Of a stretch of DNA of 63,072 nucleotides, positions 37,101 through 46,787 are shown piece after piece. Origin of the DNA: Colwellia psychrerythraea (lineage in GTDB: Bacteria; Pseudomonadota; Gammaproteobacteria; Enterobacterales; Alteromonadaceae). The DNA is taken from positions 1-63,072 of the forward strand of contig MAAF01000019.1 in assembly GCA_002163005.1 (NCBI GenBank), in the 5' to 3' direction. The position numbers and the translations under genes are program-made. Under the pieces are notes generated by a model. The model saw only the letters and a list, made by a program, of their open reading frames with translations, made no database searches and was not told the DNA's origin. Each line of letters starts with the position of its first letter. The stretch's first letter is position 1.

Positions 37101-38159
37101 CTATAGCGAAAGCGATAATTGCTGGCTTTCATCTGGACTATCAGCAAAGCCAAGTGTTAAACCAACAAGTCGTATACTTCGTTTATTTGCCCTGCTGTAT
37201 GCTTTTGATAATAAAGTGAGAAAAAGGGCTTGCTGACATTCATGACTCTGCGTTTCAACGGTTGTTTGATTAAAGTCAGTAAATTTAAGCTTCACTCCTT
37301 GTTTAATAATTTCTCTATTACTGTGGGGGGCAAGTCGAGTAAGTAGTTTTTGGTATAAGGAATCTATTACAAACTTGCATTCATCTTGGGTAGATATATC
37401 TTGCGCTAACGTTGTTTCGATGGCGAGTGACTTTCGTTGTCGACTAACTTCTAAAGCTCTATTATCGACACCGTGGGACCTTAGGTATAAGCTATTAGCG
37501 AATTTACCTACTATATTTTGTAGTGCCCTAATATTACTTTGACGTACATCCGCACAGGTAACATAACCATGCTTATTTAACTTTTCGAATGTTTTGGGAC
37601 CAATACCGGGTATTTTCTTTAGTGAGAGTTGTTCGACAAAATTAGCGACTTTATCTGGGGTAATAACGCATTGACCATTGGGTTTATTTTCATCACTGGC
37701 AATTTTTGCCAAAAATTTATTCGGCGCAATGCCTGCCGAGGCCGTTAAGTTTAATTCTTTAAATATATCAGCTCTAATTTTCTCAGCAATAAGCGTAGCA
37801 CTCCCCTGACACATCGTTGCATCAGTAACATCAAGATATGCCTCATCTAAAGATAAAGGTTCAATAAGATCGGTATAGCGAGAAAATATTTCTCTGATAT
37901 GTTTAGAGGTTTCTTTATATACGTCCATGCGGCCATGAACAATTTTAAGGTTTGGGCAAAGCTGTTTTGCTTTAATCGCTGGCATGGCAGCACGTACACC
38001 AAACTGACGAGCTTGATAATTACTAGTACATAAGACACTGCGTGGCCCATCACCACCCACTGCCAATGGGATATTTTGATACTCAGGAAAATCTCGCATT
38101 TCAACCGCAGCATAAAAACAGTCCATGTCAATGTGAATTATTTTTTTCTGATTACCCAT
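37101..38159 (-). CDS. dinB: DNA polymerase IV (Y-family, translesion)
   Basis: DinB copies damaged DNA and is induced in the SOS response. The 352 residues start with IIHIDMDCFYAAVE, whose Asp is a metal ligand. SLDEAYLDVT carries the other carboxylates. The HhH region is KKIPGIGPKTFEKL and the little-finger domain follows. The start is the ATG at 38159 rather than the open TTG at 38165. GGCGAG precedes it and a perfect LexA box lies 21 bp upstream. The usual C-terminal beta-clamp motif appears as QQLSLSL. Confidence 0.96.
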   Translation of the reverse strand: MGNQKKIIHIDMDCFYAAVEMRDFPEYQNIPLAVGGDGPRSVLCTSNYQARQFGVRAAMPAIKAKQLCPNLKIVHGRMDVYKETSKHIREIFSRYTDLIEPLSLDEAYLDVTDATMCQGSATLIAEKIRADIFKELNLTASAGIAPNKFLAKIASDENKPNGQCVITPDKVANFVEQLSLKKIPGIGPKTFEKLNKHGYVTCADVRQSNIRALQNIVGKFANSLYLRSHGVDNRALEVSRQRKSLAIETTLAQDISTQDECKFVIDSLYQKLLTRLAPHSNREIIKQGVKLKFTDFNQTTVETQSHECQQALFLTLLSKAYSRANKRSIRLVGLTLGFADSPDESQQLSLSL

Positions 38160-38177
38160 AGTCAACTCGCCACCAAT

Positions 38178-38197
38178 AACTGTATATAAAAACAGTA
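38178..38197. promoter_or_regulatory. LexA (SOS) box upstream of dinB
   Basis: The 16-base core CTGTATATAAAAACAG fits CTGT-N8-ACAG exactly, and the flanks extend it to TACTG/CAGTA-type symmetry. Position and spacing (21 bp before dinB) are those of a LexA operator overlapping the promoter. Confidence 0.9.
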
Positions 38198-38293
38198 TAC
38201 TATTTTTAGATGGCTTAGCAAGTGGGTTTATTGGATTGCTGGTGTCTACTCTTGTTTCTAACTTTTTAGCTAACTCTTCACCAAAGCCTGTAT

Positions 38294-39358
38294 CTAGCTA
38301 TGATTAGGCGAACCCAGTGTTGGCACTAATACATCAAATAATGCATCAATATGATCATCACGATCATTTAACGCAGCAATATAATGATAGCTTTCACCAC
38401 CCGCTTCTATAAAGACTTCACTATTTTCGTGAATTAACTCTTCGAGAGTTTCTAGGCAGTCTGCACTAAATGCAGGGCTCATAATAGCAACGTGTTTTAT
38501 ACCTTGCTTCGGAAGGTTTTCAAGGGTTACATCCGTGTAGGGCTTAAGCCACTCAGCCTTACCAAAACGTGATTGAAAGGTCATGATAATTTCATCATCA
38601 GTAAAACCTAAATCACTAGCAAGTATTACCTTTTTGAGTAGTGACGTTGTTTCGAGACAGAAGTCATAATACGGATCGCCCCACTTTCGAAATAGCTCTG
38701 GCATGCCATGGTATGACAGTACTAAGCGTTCGGGTTTGCCATGACTTGCCACATGCTCTTTTACTGTCTCGGCTAACGCTTCAATATAGAGTGGATTATT
38801 ATGGTAGGTGTGTAAAAAGTGTATCGATGGTATATAGCGCCATTTTTGTAATTCTTTACTAACAGCATCAAAAGTGGACGCTGTTGTTGGTCCTGCATAT
38901 TGAGGATATAGAGGTAATACAACAATTTTATCAACACCTTGTTGCTGAAATTGTTGTAATACTCTCGCAATTGATGGATTGCCGTAACGCATGGCAAAAT
39001 CAACAATAACATTATCACCGTATTGCGATTTAATTTTTGTTGCCATTTTTGCTTTTTGCGCAGCGGTAATGCTTAACAAAGGAGCACCATCATCTTGCCA
39101 AACCGTTTGGTATAACTTGGCAGATTTTGCTGGTCTGATTCGCAAAATAATACCATGTAAAATTAACAGCCAAATTAAGCGCGGAATTTCAACCACACGT
39201 CTATCAGATAAAAACTCTTGCAAATAGCGACGCACAGCACTCGTTGTTGGTTCATCAGGTGAACCTAAATTAGTAATTAATACTGCCGTTGTTGAGCTTT
39301 TTTTTTCATCAGCAGTATTATCACTATTTTGTTTACGTGCACTAAAGCGAGATTTCAT
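38294..39358 (-). CDS. hemH: Ferrochelatase
   Basis: HemH inserts Fe2+ into protoporphyrin IX, the last step of haem synthesis. The 354 residues have the family core TNLGSPDEPTTSAVRRYL, the active-site His in LSYHGMPE and the second conserved segment MSPAFSADCLETLEEL. The N-terminal 25 residues are Ser/Lys-rich and longer than in E. coli HemH (320). It lies between dinB and ccmI; supplying haem for c-type cytochromes is a natural link with the ccm genes next door. Confidence 0.96.
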   Translation of the reverse strand: MKSRFSARKQNSDNTADEKKSSTTAVLITNLGSPDEPTTSAVRRYLQEFLSDRRVVEIPRLIWLLILHGIILRIRPAKSAKLYQTVWQDDGAPLLSITAAQKAKMATKIKSQYGDNVIVDFAMRYGNPSIARVLQQFQQQGVDKIVVLPLYPQYAGPTTASTFDAVSKELQKWRYIPSIHFLHTYHNNPLYIEALAETVKEHVASHGKPERLVLSYHGMPELFRKWGDPYYDFCLETTSLLKKVILASDLGFTDDEIIMTFQSRFGKAEWLKPYTDVTLENLPKQGIKHVAIMSPAFSADCLETLEELIHENSEVFIEAGGESYHYIAALNDRDDHIDALFDVLVPTLGSPNHS

Positions 39359-39381
39359 TTGGCTTTTTCTTCTGTTAAGTT

Positions 39382-39455
39382 ATACCAATACAAATAGATA
39401 TGTGATCATTCTAAATGGACTAAATATTTGATCACTAACTTACTGGTATTGGTAT
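39382..39455. repeat. Nested inverted repeat between hemH and ccmI
   Basis: ATACCAATA (39382-39390) pairs with TATTGGTAT (39447-39455). Inside it GTGATCA (39402-39408) pairs with TGATCAC (39429-39435). It lies between the ccmI stop and the next gene hemH, so it could end the ccm transcript, though no T run follows. Confidence 0.65.
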
Positions 39456-39474
39456 TATTGAGTAAATTTAGGAT

Positions 39475-40803
39475 TTACTCAACTAGGTTATTCACTACTA
39501 ATTCAAGCGTTTCACTGCGGTTTACATCAATACCAAGTGCTTCCGCTTTAAAGTCCCCTGACTTAATACCAACGCCACCTTGCATTGAAACAATGGCATA
39601 TACATGCACTTTTTCTACACTAGCTAAGTTATTTTCACTGCTCATCGCTTGGCTATTATTCAACACAACTACAGTAGGTAAATCGCTGATTTTCATTTTA
39701 ACAGCAGCAAGTGGCATACGCTGACCATTGGTAGGTACAGCATAGATAAATACGACGCGGTCTTCACCCTTTGCTAACTGTTTGGCAATATCATCAGATA
39801 AGCTAACACTCACTTTTAATTGGGGCCCTGCAACGAGTTGCGCTTGTGCCCTATCTACAGGATTAGGTGCTGGATTATCGACTGAACTGCTTGCTGACTG
39901 ATCTGCTGAGCTACTTGCTGAAATACCGAGTCTATTTTTAGCTTCTGCTACGGCCTCTTTAAGTGCAGTAATATTGACGCCTTGATTATTTGAATCAATA
40001 ACACGCTGCCAGTGAGTGATAGCTGATTGGTAATTTTCCCCAATAAAATTATGCATACCTAATAAAATATTGGTTGATGGATCATTGATATCAAGCGCTA
40101 ATGCTTTATCAATATATTTTTGTACTTGCGCACTAATTTTTTGATCGTTTTTATAATAAAGGGCTTGAGCAATCGCACCTAATAGATCTGCGTGTTCCCC
40201 TTCAATTTTGATCACTCTGGTAAAAGCAATAACCGCTTCATCGAAGCCGCCAACGGCAACATAGGTTTGCCCTAAGTTATACCAGGCTTCACTATCTTCA
40301 GGGTTTGATTCAATATGTTGCTGCAGCTTTTCAATATGTGCCATGGCATCAATTTCACGTTGCTTTAGCATGTCCTCTTGTGATTTAGCTTCTTGCTGAC
40401 CATGCCCTGCTGGTAATTCGGTAAGAATTTTGTAACTGCCTTGCTTGTTATAAAGTGCTATAGAAAAAATGATAATAAAGACACTTAATCCTAGCGGCCA
40501 AAAAGGAGAATACGGCTTAGTTACAGTCGTGGTAACTTTTTCTTCTGTTGAAGTAGTTTCTATATCCTGCAATAAGGTATTATCAAGTTCAGCTAACAAG
40601 TATTGATAGTTCTCCTCATCAATACCTCCTTCGCCGTAGTCTTTTTCTATCTCTTTTTTGTGTTCGTGATATAGGCGAATATTGGTTTCATCACGCAAAC
40701 TACTATCGACGCGAACATCTTGTGTTTTCTGTTTAAAGAAAGGTCGCCATACAATCAATAATAATAAAATTAAAAATATAAGGCCTATTACTAAAAATTC
40801 CAT
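39475..40803 (-). CDS. ccmI: Cytochrome c maturation protein CcmI
   Basis: CcmI is the apocytochrome-binding chaperone of the haem ligation complex. The 442 residues have two N-terminal membrane helices (about 1-20 and 95-115), a cytoplasmic loop between them, a TPR domain (EDSEAWYNLGQTYVAVGGFD and following) and a C-terminal periplasmic domain (about 310-442). A Ser/Ala-rich linker lies between the last two. It is the final gene of the minus-strand ccmFGHI arm. Confidence 0.94.
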   Translation of the reverse strand: MEFLVIGLIFLILLLLIVWRPFFKQKTQDVRVDSSLRDETNIRLYHEHKKEIEKDYGEGGIDEENYQYLLAELDNTLLQDIETTSTEEKVTTTVTKPYSPFWPLGLSVFIIIFSIALYNKQGSYKILTELPAGHGQQEAKSQEDMLKQREIDAMAHIEKLQQHIESNPEDSEAWYNLGQTYVAVGGFDEAVIAFTRVIKIEGEHADLLGAIAQALYYKNDQKISAQVQKYIDKALALDINDPSTNILLGMHNFIGENYQSAITHWQRVIDSNNQGVNITALKEAVAEAKNRLGISASSSADQSASSSVDNPAPNPVDRAQAQLVAGPQLKVSVSLSDDIAKQLAKGEDRVVFIYAVPTNGQRMPLAAVKMKISDLPTVVVLNNSQAMSSENNLASVEKVHVYAIVSMQGGVGIKSGDFKAEALGIDVNRSETLELVVNNLVE

Positions 40804-40839
40804 AATGCTATCTACTACTTCTTTTAATTTATCGAGTGG

Positions 40840-41307
40840 TTATTTACCGTTTGTTAAGTTTTTAAGCTTTTCTTGTTGCTCAGAGGATAAAGCCAAGGTT
40901 TTTTTATCCACTGGTTTCCTGCGAACAATAACAATAACCACAATGACACCTAACAAAATTAAGACTGCTGGACCAAACCATAAAACGTAAGTCAACTCAG
41001 AGACTCTTGGTCGATATAAAACAAATTCACCATAACGATTTACCATAAAGTCGACGATTTCACTATCGGCTTTACCTTGTTGCAACAACTCATAAAGTTC
41101 TTTACGTAAATCAGCAGCAATAGGTGAATTTGAATCAGCTAAGTTTTGGTTTTGACACTTAGGGCATCTTAACTCTTTACTTAAGGCTTGAAAGCGGATT
41201 TTAGTCACTTCATCATTAAATTCATAAGTTTCTACTGGGCTAGCCGTAGCTATGTTAGCGCTAAACGCGAATACCAATGTGAGTATAAATATGCTGAATA
41301 GACGCAT
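40840..41307 (-). CDS. ccmH: Cytochrome c maturation protein CcmH (CcmL type)
   Basis: CcmH keeps the apocytochrome CXXCH thiols reduced for haem attachment. The protein (155 residues) has a signal peptide, the redox motif RCPKCQNQNLADSNSP and one membrane helix near residue 110. The ATG at 41307 has AGGGAAAA upstream and begins 1 base after the ccmG stop; an in-frame start at 41334 is open but internal to ccmG. It is the short form without TPRs, which are carried by CcmI. Confidence 0.95.
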   Translation of the reverse strand: MRLFSIFILTLVFAFSANIATASPVETYEFNDEVTKIRFQALSKELRCPKCQNQNLADSNSPIAADLRKELYELLQQGKADSEIVDFMVNRYGEFVLYRPRVSELTYVLWFGPAVLILLGVIVVIVIVRRKPVDKKTLALSSEQQEKLKNLTNGK

Positions 41308-41308
41308 G

Positions 41309-41857
41309 TTATTTTCCCTGCTTTTTTTCTTCAATTAGCTGAGCAATTAATGGCTCAAATTCACGTCGCCATACGCGTGTATCAATGGCACCGGCAAAGC
41401 GTTTACGAATAATACCGTGATGATCAATTACGAATGTTTCTGGCGCACCATAAACACCGAGATCTAAACCTAAGGTCCCTTCTTCATCAAAAATTGAAAA
41501 CATATAAGGGTCTTCATAATTTTGAAGCCATTTTTGCGCGGCACCACGCTCATCTTTATAGTTCAAGCCATACAATTTAACTTGAGGGTCCTTTGCAATA
41601 TCAACTAAATATGGGTGTTCATACTTACAAGTAGGACACCAGGTAGCCCAAACATTAACTAAAACAATATCACCAAGGAGATCTGACTGAGTGACTACTT
41701 TGTCACTGTTGTTAAGTGTTTGCAGTGCAAAAGCTGGCATAGTCTTGCCAACCAGTGCCGACGGCATATCTTGTGGGTTAAGTGATAAACCACGATATAA
41801 CACCACACCTAATGCGATGACTAACACCAAGGGTAAAAAACGAATGAGCTTACCCAT
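41309..41857 (-). CDS. ccmG: Thiol:disulfide oxidoreductase CcmG (DsbE)
   Basis: CcmG is a membrane-anchored thioredoxin-like reductant of the apocytochrome pathway. The 182-residue protein has one N-terminal helix (FLPLVLVIALGVVLYRGL), the active site WATWCPTCKYEHP and the cis-Pro region GVYGAPETFVID. The length matches E. coli (185). It starts 2 bp after ccmF. Confidence 0.96.
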   Translation of the reverse strand: MGKLIRFLPLVLVIALGVVLYRGLSLNPQDMPSALVGKTMPAFALQTLNNSDKVVTQSDLLGDIVLVNVWATWCPTCKYEHPYLVDIAKDPQVKLYGLNYKDERGAAQKWLQNYEDPYMFSIFDEEGTLGLDLGVYGAPETFVIDHHGIIRKRFAGAIDTRVWRREFEPLIAQLIEEKKQGK

Positions 41858-41859
41858 GA

Positions 41860-43926
41860 TTATACCTCCGACACTTTTGGCATATTAGCAGACGTTGCAG
41901 CTACTGTATTTGTCAACGAGTCAGCAACAACTGGCGAATTAACAACTACAGGTTTTCTTCGGCGATAGCGCTTATCAAGCATTGATAGAATACCACCTGC
42001 GCCCATGAAAATTGCCCCTAACCAGATCCAACGAACAAATGGCTTATAATGCACTCGAATTGCCCAGGCACCACCCGGTAACGGATCACCTAAAGCCACA
42101 TATACGTCCCGGAACAAACCAGGATCAATACCGGCTTCAGTCATTCCCATCGTTTGTACACGGTAAGAACGACGTTCTGGTTTGAGTAAACTAACAAATT
42201 CACTTTCATTCGGACCGGTAACTTTATAGATATTAATTTGTCCTTGTTCGGCGCTGTAATTAGGGCCTTCAACATGTTTAATGCCTTTAAACTCAATTTC
42301 ATAACCCGAAATAGTTACTCTTTCGTTTAACGCCATTTTTACATTGGTTTCACTTTCATACATTGAAACGATTGTAACGCCAACAATAGTGATAGCAATA
42401 CCAGCATGGGCTGTTGCCATACCTAGATGACTTGTCGTTAGTTTTCCCGCTAATTGATATTGGTTGTTAACTTCTTTAACAACAACTAAGAATACCCAAG
42501 TGGCTAATGTAATACCCATGGCCACTAAAGCATTGAATTCACCACCATAAATCACTGGGAATAATAAACCAAAGGCAATACTAAATACCGAAGGACTTAA
42601 TAGTCGTTTACGTAATTCGCCTTGCTTAGCTTTTTTCCAACGAATCAAAGGGCCTATTCCCATAATGATAAAGAGAATACTCATGATAGGAATAAAAACG
42701 GCATTAAAATACGGAGGACCAACTGATATTTTTCCGTAACCTAACGCATCAACTAATAATGGATATAAAGTACCTAAAAGAACGGTTACCGCTGCAACAA
42801 CCAAAATAACGTTACACAATAGCAGTGCCGTTTCACGTGAATAAAAGGCGAAGCGAGAAAAGCTCGCCACTGTACTAGCTCTAAATGCATATAGCGTTAA
42901 AGAACCGCCAATAGCAATAGCTAGAATGACAAGAATAAAGATACCGCGAGAAGGATCGGCAGCGAAAGAATGTACCGAAGTAATCACCCCGGAACGCACT
43001 AGGAAGGTACCTAATAAACTTAAACCAAAAGCAAATATTGCCAGTAAAATAGTCCAGTTTCTAAAGGTGCCACGTTTTTCAGTTACCGCTAAAGAATGGA
43101 TCAGAGCAGTACCAACAAGCCAAGGCATAAAGGATGCATTTTCAACAGGATCCCAAAACCACCAGCCGCCCCAGCCAAGTTCATAATATGCCCACCAGCT
43201 ACCTAGCGCGATACCTAATGTTAAAAACATCCACGCGCCGACTGTCCAAGGACGAGACCAACGAGCCCATGCTGCATCCATTTTCCCTGCCATTAAAGCG
43301 GCAACAGCAAACGCAAAAGCAACTGCAAAACCAACATAACCAAGGTATAACAATGGTGGATGAATAATTAAGCCAATATCTTGCAATAATGGGTTTAAAT
43401 CACGACCTTCCATCGGCACATTCGGCCATAAACGGTCAAATGGATTGGAGGTTAATAAAGTAAAAGCGATAAATCCGATAGCAATCATACCCATAACAGC
43501 TAGAACACGAGAGATAAATTCTTCTTCAATACCTTTTGAGAACCGCGCAACAGCGGCAGTCCATGCAGTTAATGAGAACACCCACAACAATAATGAGCCT
43601 TCATGACCGCCCCAAACGGCGCTTATTTTAAAATAATAGGGTAAATGGGTATTTGAGTGACTGGCGATGTACTTAATAGAAAAGTCATCAACGACAAAAC
43701 TGTAGGCAAGAATGACAATACTAATACCGGTGAAAAAAAACATACCGTAAGCAAGTGGTCTAGCATAGGTCATGAGTTTCTTTAAAGAACTCTGCTCCGG
43801 ACTATGAACACCGATTAACGGAATTAAAGTTAAGCAAATAGCAAATGCTAAAGCAATTATAAGGGCTAAGTGACCGAGTTCAGGTATAAGCTCAGGCATT
43901 TGTGTTGCTACCATATCGGGTATCAT
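41860..43926 (-). CDS. ccmF: Haem lyase subunit CcmF
   Basis: CcmF with CcmH/I joins haem from CcmE to apocytochromes. The 688-residue protein has about 15 membrane segments, the WGGHEGSLLLWV motif and the tryptophan-rich GWGGWWFWDPVENASFMPW that contacts haem. A periplasmic loop precedes the C-terminal helix. GGAG lies before the ATG at 43926. It heads the minus-strand arm, divergent from ccmA. Confidence 0.97.
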   Translation of the reverse strand: MIPDMVATQMPELIPELGHLALIIALAFAICLTLIPLIGVHSPEQSSLKKLMTYARPLAYGMFFFTGISIVILAYSFVVDDFSIKYIASHSNTHLPYYFKISAVWGGHEGSLLLWVFSLTAWTAAVARFSKGIEEEFISRVLAVMGMIAIGFIAFTLLTSNPFDRLWPNVPMEGRDLNPLLQDIGLIIHPPLLYLGYVGFAVAFAFAVAALMAGKMDAAWARWSRPWTVGAWMFLTLGIALGSWWAYYELGWGGWWFWDPVENASFMPWLVGTALIHSLAVTEKRGTFRNWTILLAIFAFGLSLLGTFLVRSGVITSVHSFAADPSRGIFILVILAIAIGGSLTLYAFRASTVASFSRFAFYSRETALLLCNVILVVAAVTVLLGTLYPLLVDALGYGKISVGPPYFNAVFIPIMSILFIIMGIGPLIRWKKAKQGELRKRLLSPSVFSIAFGLLFPVIYGGEFNALVAMGITLATWVFLVVVKEVNNQYQLAGKLTTSHLGMATAHAGIAITIVGVTIVSMYESETNVKMALNERVTISGYEIEFKGIKHVEGPNYSAEQGQINIYKVTGPNESEFVSLLKPERRSYRVQTMGMTEAGIDPGLFRDVYVALGDPLPGGAWAIRVHYKPFVRWIWLGAIFMGAGGILSMLDKRYRRRKPVVVNSPVVADSLTNTVAATSANMPKVSEV

Positions 43927-44225
43927 TGGGTTCTCCGCTCTACTTCAAAAAACAATTAACCATGAGTAATTAGTAAACAATACCAATTCGGCTAAAAATT
44001 ATCGCGTCATACTAACATTTTATCGGTTCAAATATTAATGTAAATTAACGACTCAAGTTGTTTCATAATGTTACAAGTTTCTTGGGCTATGTTAATGTTG
44101 GCTATGGTATTATATCACCCAAAGTGATTATACGATCCATATCAAGAATTACTCGACAAACATACGCTAGAATTCAGCCTTCTAGCTTAATGTTATAGAC
44201 TTTAACAAAACGTTGATAAAGAATA
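43927..44225. other. Divergent promoter region ccmF / ccmA
   Basis: This 299 bp region separates the two divergent ccm arms and must contain both promoters. A short dyad, ATCAC-CCAAA-GTGAT near 44116-44130, may be a regulator site; I could not match it to a known regulator. No other gene is present. Confidence 0.45.
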
Positions 44226-44894
44226 GTGAATACATTGTCCAAAAAAAACTCAACCCCCTTGATCAGTGCGGTAAACCTCACTTGTATTCGAGAAGAACGC
44301 TTATTATTTGATGAATTATCACTTCAAATAAATGCAGGTGACATAGTGCAAGTTGAGGGCCCTAATGGCTCTGGAAAAACCAGTTTATTACGTATCTTAT
44401 CGGGCCTTTCCCAACCCTATGATGGTCAAATATTATACAGGAAGCAGCAAATAAGTCACTGTCGAGAAGAGTTTCATCAAAATTTACTTTATTTTGGCCA
44501 TTTATCTGGCGTAAAAGGTGAAATGACCGCAGAAGAAAACCTTGATTTTAATTTGGCACTGCATGGTAACAAAACCCAAGAAAGCTTATCTTATTTAGCC
44601 AAGGTAAATCTTTCTGGCTTTGAAGAGTGTTTGGCATCACATTTAAGTGCTGGTCAGCATAGACGTATCGCATTAGCGCGTTTATATCAAAGTAATGTGC
44701 CTATTTGGATTTTAGATGAGCCTTTTACTGCTATAGATAAACAAGGCGTTGCGAGTTTAGAACGACTATTTTCTTCGCACGCTGAGCGTGGTGGCTGTGT
44801 TATTTTAACCACTCACCAAGATTTAATTAGCATAAAGCCTGAACAAATCAAAAAAATCACTCTAGATTACAGCTATGATAGTGCTATTGATTAA
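44226..44894 (+). CDS. ccmA: Haem exporter ATPase CcmA
   Basis: CcmA is the ATPase of CcmABCD, which releases holo-CcmE from CcmC. The 222 residues have Walker [13 protein letters not shown], the signature [13 protein letters not shown] and Walker [13 protein letters not shown]. The start is GTG at 44226 with no strong ribosome site, so its translation may be weak. It heads the plus-strand arm ccmABCDE. Confidence 0.95.
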   Translation: MNTLSKKNSTPLISAVNLTCIREERLLFDELSLQINAGDIVQVEGPNGSGKTSLLRILSGLSQPYDGQILYRKQQISHCREEFHQNLLYFGHLSGVKGEMTAEENLDFNLALHGNKTQESLSYLAKVNLSGFEECLASHLSAGQHRRIALARLYQSNVPIWILDEPFTAIDKQGVASLERLFSSHAERGGCVILTTHQDLISIKPEQIKKITLDYSYDSAID

Positions 44895-44932
44895 TATGCA
44901 TTCCTTTTAGAGCGTTTAGAGAAAATAACCTA

Positions 44933-45748
44933 ATGACCTTAAAAGCCCAGTCTAGTCAAGAGACTGAAAACTTAGTTGGCACTATCGATGAGACTTTCAT
45001 AGATAATGCCTTGATTGAGAATACTGTGATAGAGAATACAGCTTTAGAAAATACCGCGCAGTCATCAAAACCGCTCTCTTATCGCCATGCCTTTATGTTG
45101 GTATTAAAACGTGATCTTACCATTGCGATGCGCCATAAAGATGACATCATTAATCCCTTACTATTTTTTGTTATTGTGGTCACGCTTTTCCCCTTAGGTA
45201 TTGGTCCTGAAGCACAAACGTTAAGCCGTATTGCCCCTGGTATTATTTGGGTGGCAGCATTGTTGGCCACTCTTTTATCATTAGATAGATTATTTAAATC
45301 GGATCACCTTGATGGTTCACTTGAACAAATGTTACTTAGCCCTCACCCTATATTCATATTAGTGCTGGCTAAAATATTCGCGCATTGGCTAATTACTGGC
45401 TTACCACTTCTTTTGATAGCGCCACTGTTAGCCGTGCTCTTGCATTTAGACGAACACAGTTACACCGCATTATTGCTTACCTTATTGCTGGGCACGCCTG
45501 TACTTAGTCTACTTGGTGCGGTTGGTGTTGCGCTTACCGTAGGTATTAAAAAAGGTGGTGTATTACTCAGCTTACTTGTTTTACCCCTTTACATTCCGGT
45601 ATTAATTTTTGCCACCAGCGCGATAGATACTGCCGCGCTTGGTTTACCTTACAGCGGTCAACTTGCTATAATCGCCGCATTATTCTTTGGATCTTTAACG
45701 CTCGCCCCCTTTGCTGTTGGGGCCGCCCTAAAAGTGAGTACCAACTGA
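44933..45748 (+). CDS. ccmB: Haem exporter membrane subunit CcmB, extended N terminus
   Basis: CcmB is the six-helix membrane partner of CcmA. The conserved part starts near residue 53 (AFMLVLKRDLTIAMRHKDD) and ends GAALKVSTN. The 271-residue frame is about 50 longer than usual (220). The extra N terminus is acidic and repetitive (NALIENTVIENTALENTAQ). No strong ribosome site precedes either the ATG at 44933 or a later Met, so the real start is uncertain. It overlaps ccmC as TGATG. Confidence 0.93.
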   Translation: MTLKAQSSQETENLVGTIDETFIDNALIENTVIENTALENTAQSSKPLSYRHAFMLVLKRDLTIAMRHKDDIINPLLFFVIVVTLFPLGIGPEAQTLSRIAPGIIWVAALLATLLSLDRLFKSDHLDGSLEQMLLSPHPIFILVLAKIFAHWLITGLPLLLIAPLLAVLLHLDEHSYTALLLTLLLGTPVLSLLGAVGVALTVGIKKGGVLLSLLVLPLYIPVLIFATSAIDTAALGLPYSGQLAIIAALFFGSLTLAPFAVGAALKVSTN

Positions 45749-46494
45749 TGTGGAAATGGTTACACCCTTATGCAAACCCAGAAGTGTCTTATCACTTTAC
45801 TAATAAGTTATTACCTTGGTTAAGCGCCCTTGCGGCAATCTTTCTCAGTATTGGCCTAGTATGGGCATTATTGTTCGCCCCTGCTGATTATCAGCAAGGA
45901 CATAGCTTTCGTATCTTCTACATTCATGTACCAGCAGCGTCTTTATCTATGGGCATTTATTTTGCTATGGCAGTCGCGGCATTTAGCAGCTTAGTATGGC
46001 AATTAAAACTTGCCGATGCGTCTGCAGCCGCTATGGCTCCCGTTGGCGCAAGTTTTACTGCCATTGCACTAATTACTGGTGCTGCTTGGGGTAAACCAAT
46101 GTGGGGTACTTGGTGGATTTGGGATGCCCGTTTAACGTCAGAGCTCATTTTACTGTTTTTGTATTTAGGCGTAATAGCCTTACATAACGCTTTTGAAGAT
46201 AAAAACTTAGCAGGTAAAGCTGCTGGAATTTTAACGCTTGTTGGCGTAATAAATATTCCAATTATTAAATACTCAGTTGACTGGTGGAATACCCTTCATC
46301 AGGGGTCTACGGTGAGCAAATTAGGTAAGCCGTCAATGTCACTTGATATGTTATGGCCATTCATCTTTTGTTTTATCGGGTTTTCATTATTAGTCGGTGT
46401 GATTATTTGTCTACGTTTTCGTAATGAAATTCTAGCGCGCAATAGCATTCGTCCCTGGGTGCGCGAACTAGTGAAAAATAACTCAAGTAACTAA
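45748..46494 (+). CDS. ccmC: Haem-handling protein CcmC
   Basis: CcmC loads haem onto CcmE. The 248 residues have six membrane helices, the tryptophan-rich motif WGKPMWGTWWIWDARLTSEL, and His residues in FYIHVPAASLS and TLHQGSTVSKLGKPS. The start overlaps the ccmB stop. It is followed by a small gap and ccmD. Confidence 0.96.
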   Translation: MWKWLHPYANPEVSYHFTNKLLPWLSALAAIFLSIGLVWALLFAPADYQQGHSFRIFYIHVPAASLSMGIYFAMAVAAFSSLVWQLKLADASAAAMAPVGASFTAIALITGAAWGKPMWGTWWIWDARLTSELILLFLYLGVIALHNAFEDKNLAGKAAGILTLVGVINIPIIKYSVDWWNTLHQGSTVSKLGKPSMSLDMLWPFIFCFIGFSLLVGVIICLRFRNEILARNSIRPWVRELVKNNSSN

Positions 46495-46553
46495 TTACAG
46501 AAAAATTACGATAAATAATACATAAGATTAGCAAAGTAGTTGGAGAGCACTCA

Positions 46554-46787
46554 ATGCAATTTAATAGTTTTAGCGATTTCATCAATATGGGCGGTTATGG
46601 CTTTTATGTCTGGCTTTCTTTTGGTGCTGCCGCTTTGATACTGACACTTTTATTGATCAGCTCTAAAGCGGGTCATCAGAAAATCATCACACAAATAGCT
46701 AAACGTAAGCAGCGAGAAGATAAGCTTCGCCAAGCCAAAGCCTTACGTAAACAACAAAATAAAGAATTAAACGAGGTAACTGAATAA
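46554..46787 (+). CDS. ccmD: Haem exporter small subunit CcmD
   Basis: CcmD is a small protein that helps release holo-CcmE. The 77 residues show an N-terminal [16 protein letters not shown] (the family motif), one membrane helix and a basic tail ([18 protein letters not shown]). GGAG precedes the ATG. The stop overlaps the ccmE start as TAATG. Confidence 0.92.
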   Translation: MQFNSFSDFINMGGYGFYVWLSFGAAALILTLLLISSKAGHQKIITQIAKRKQREDKLRQAKALRKQQNKELNEVTE

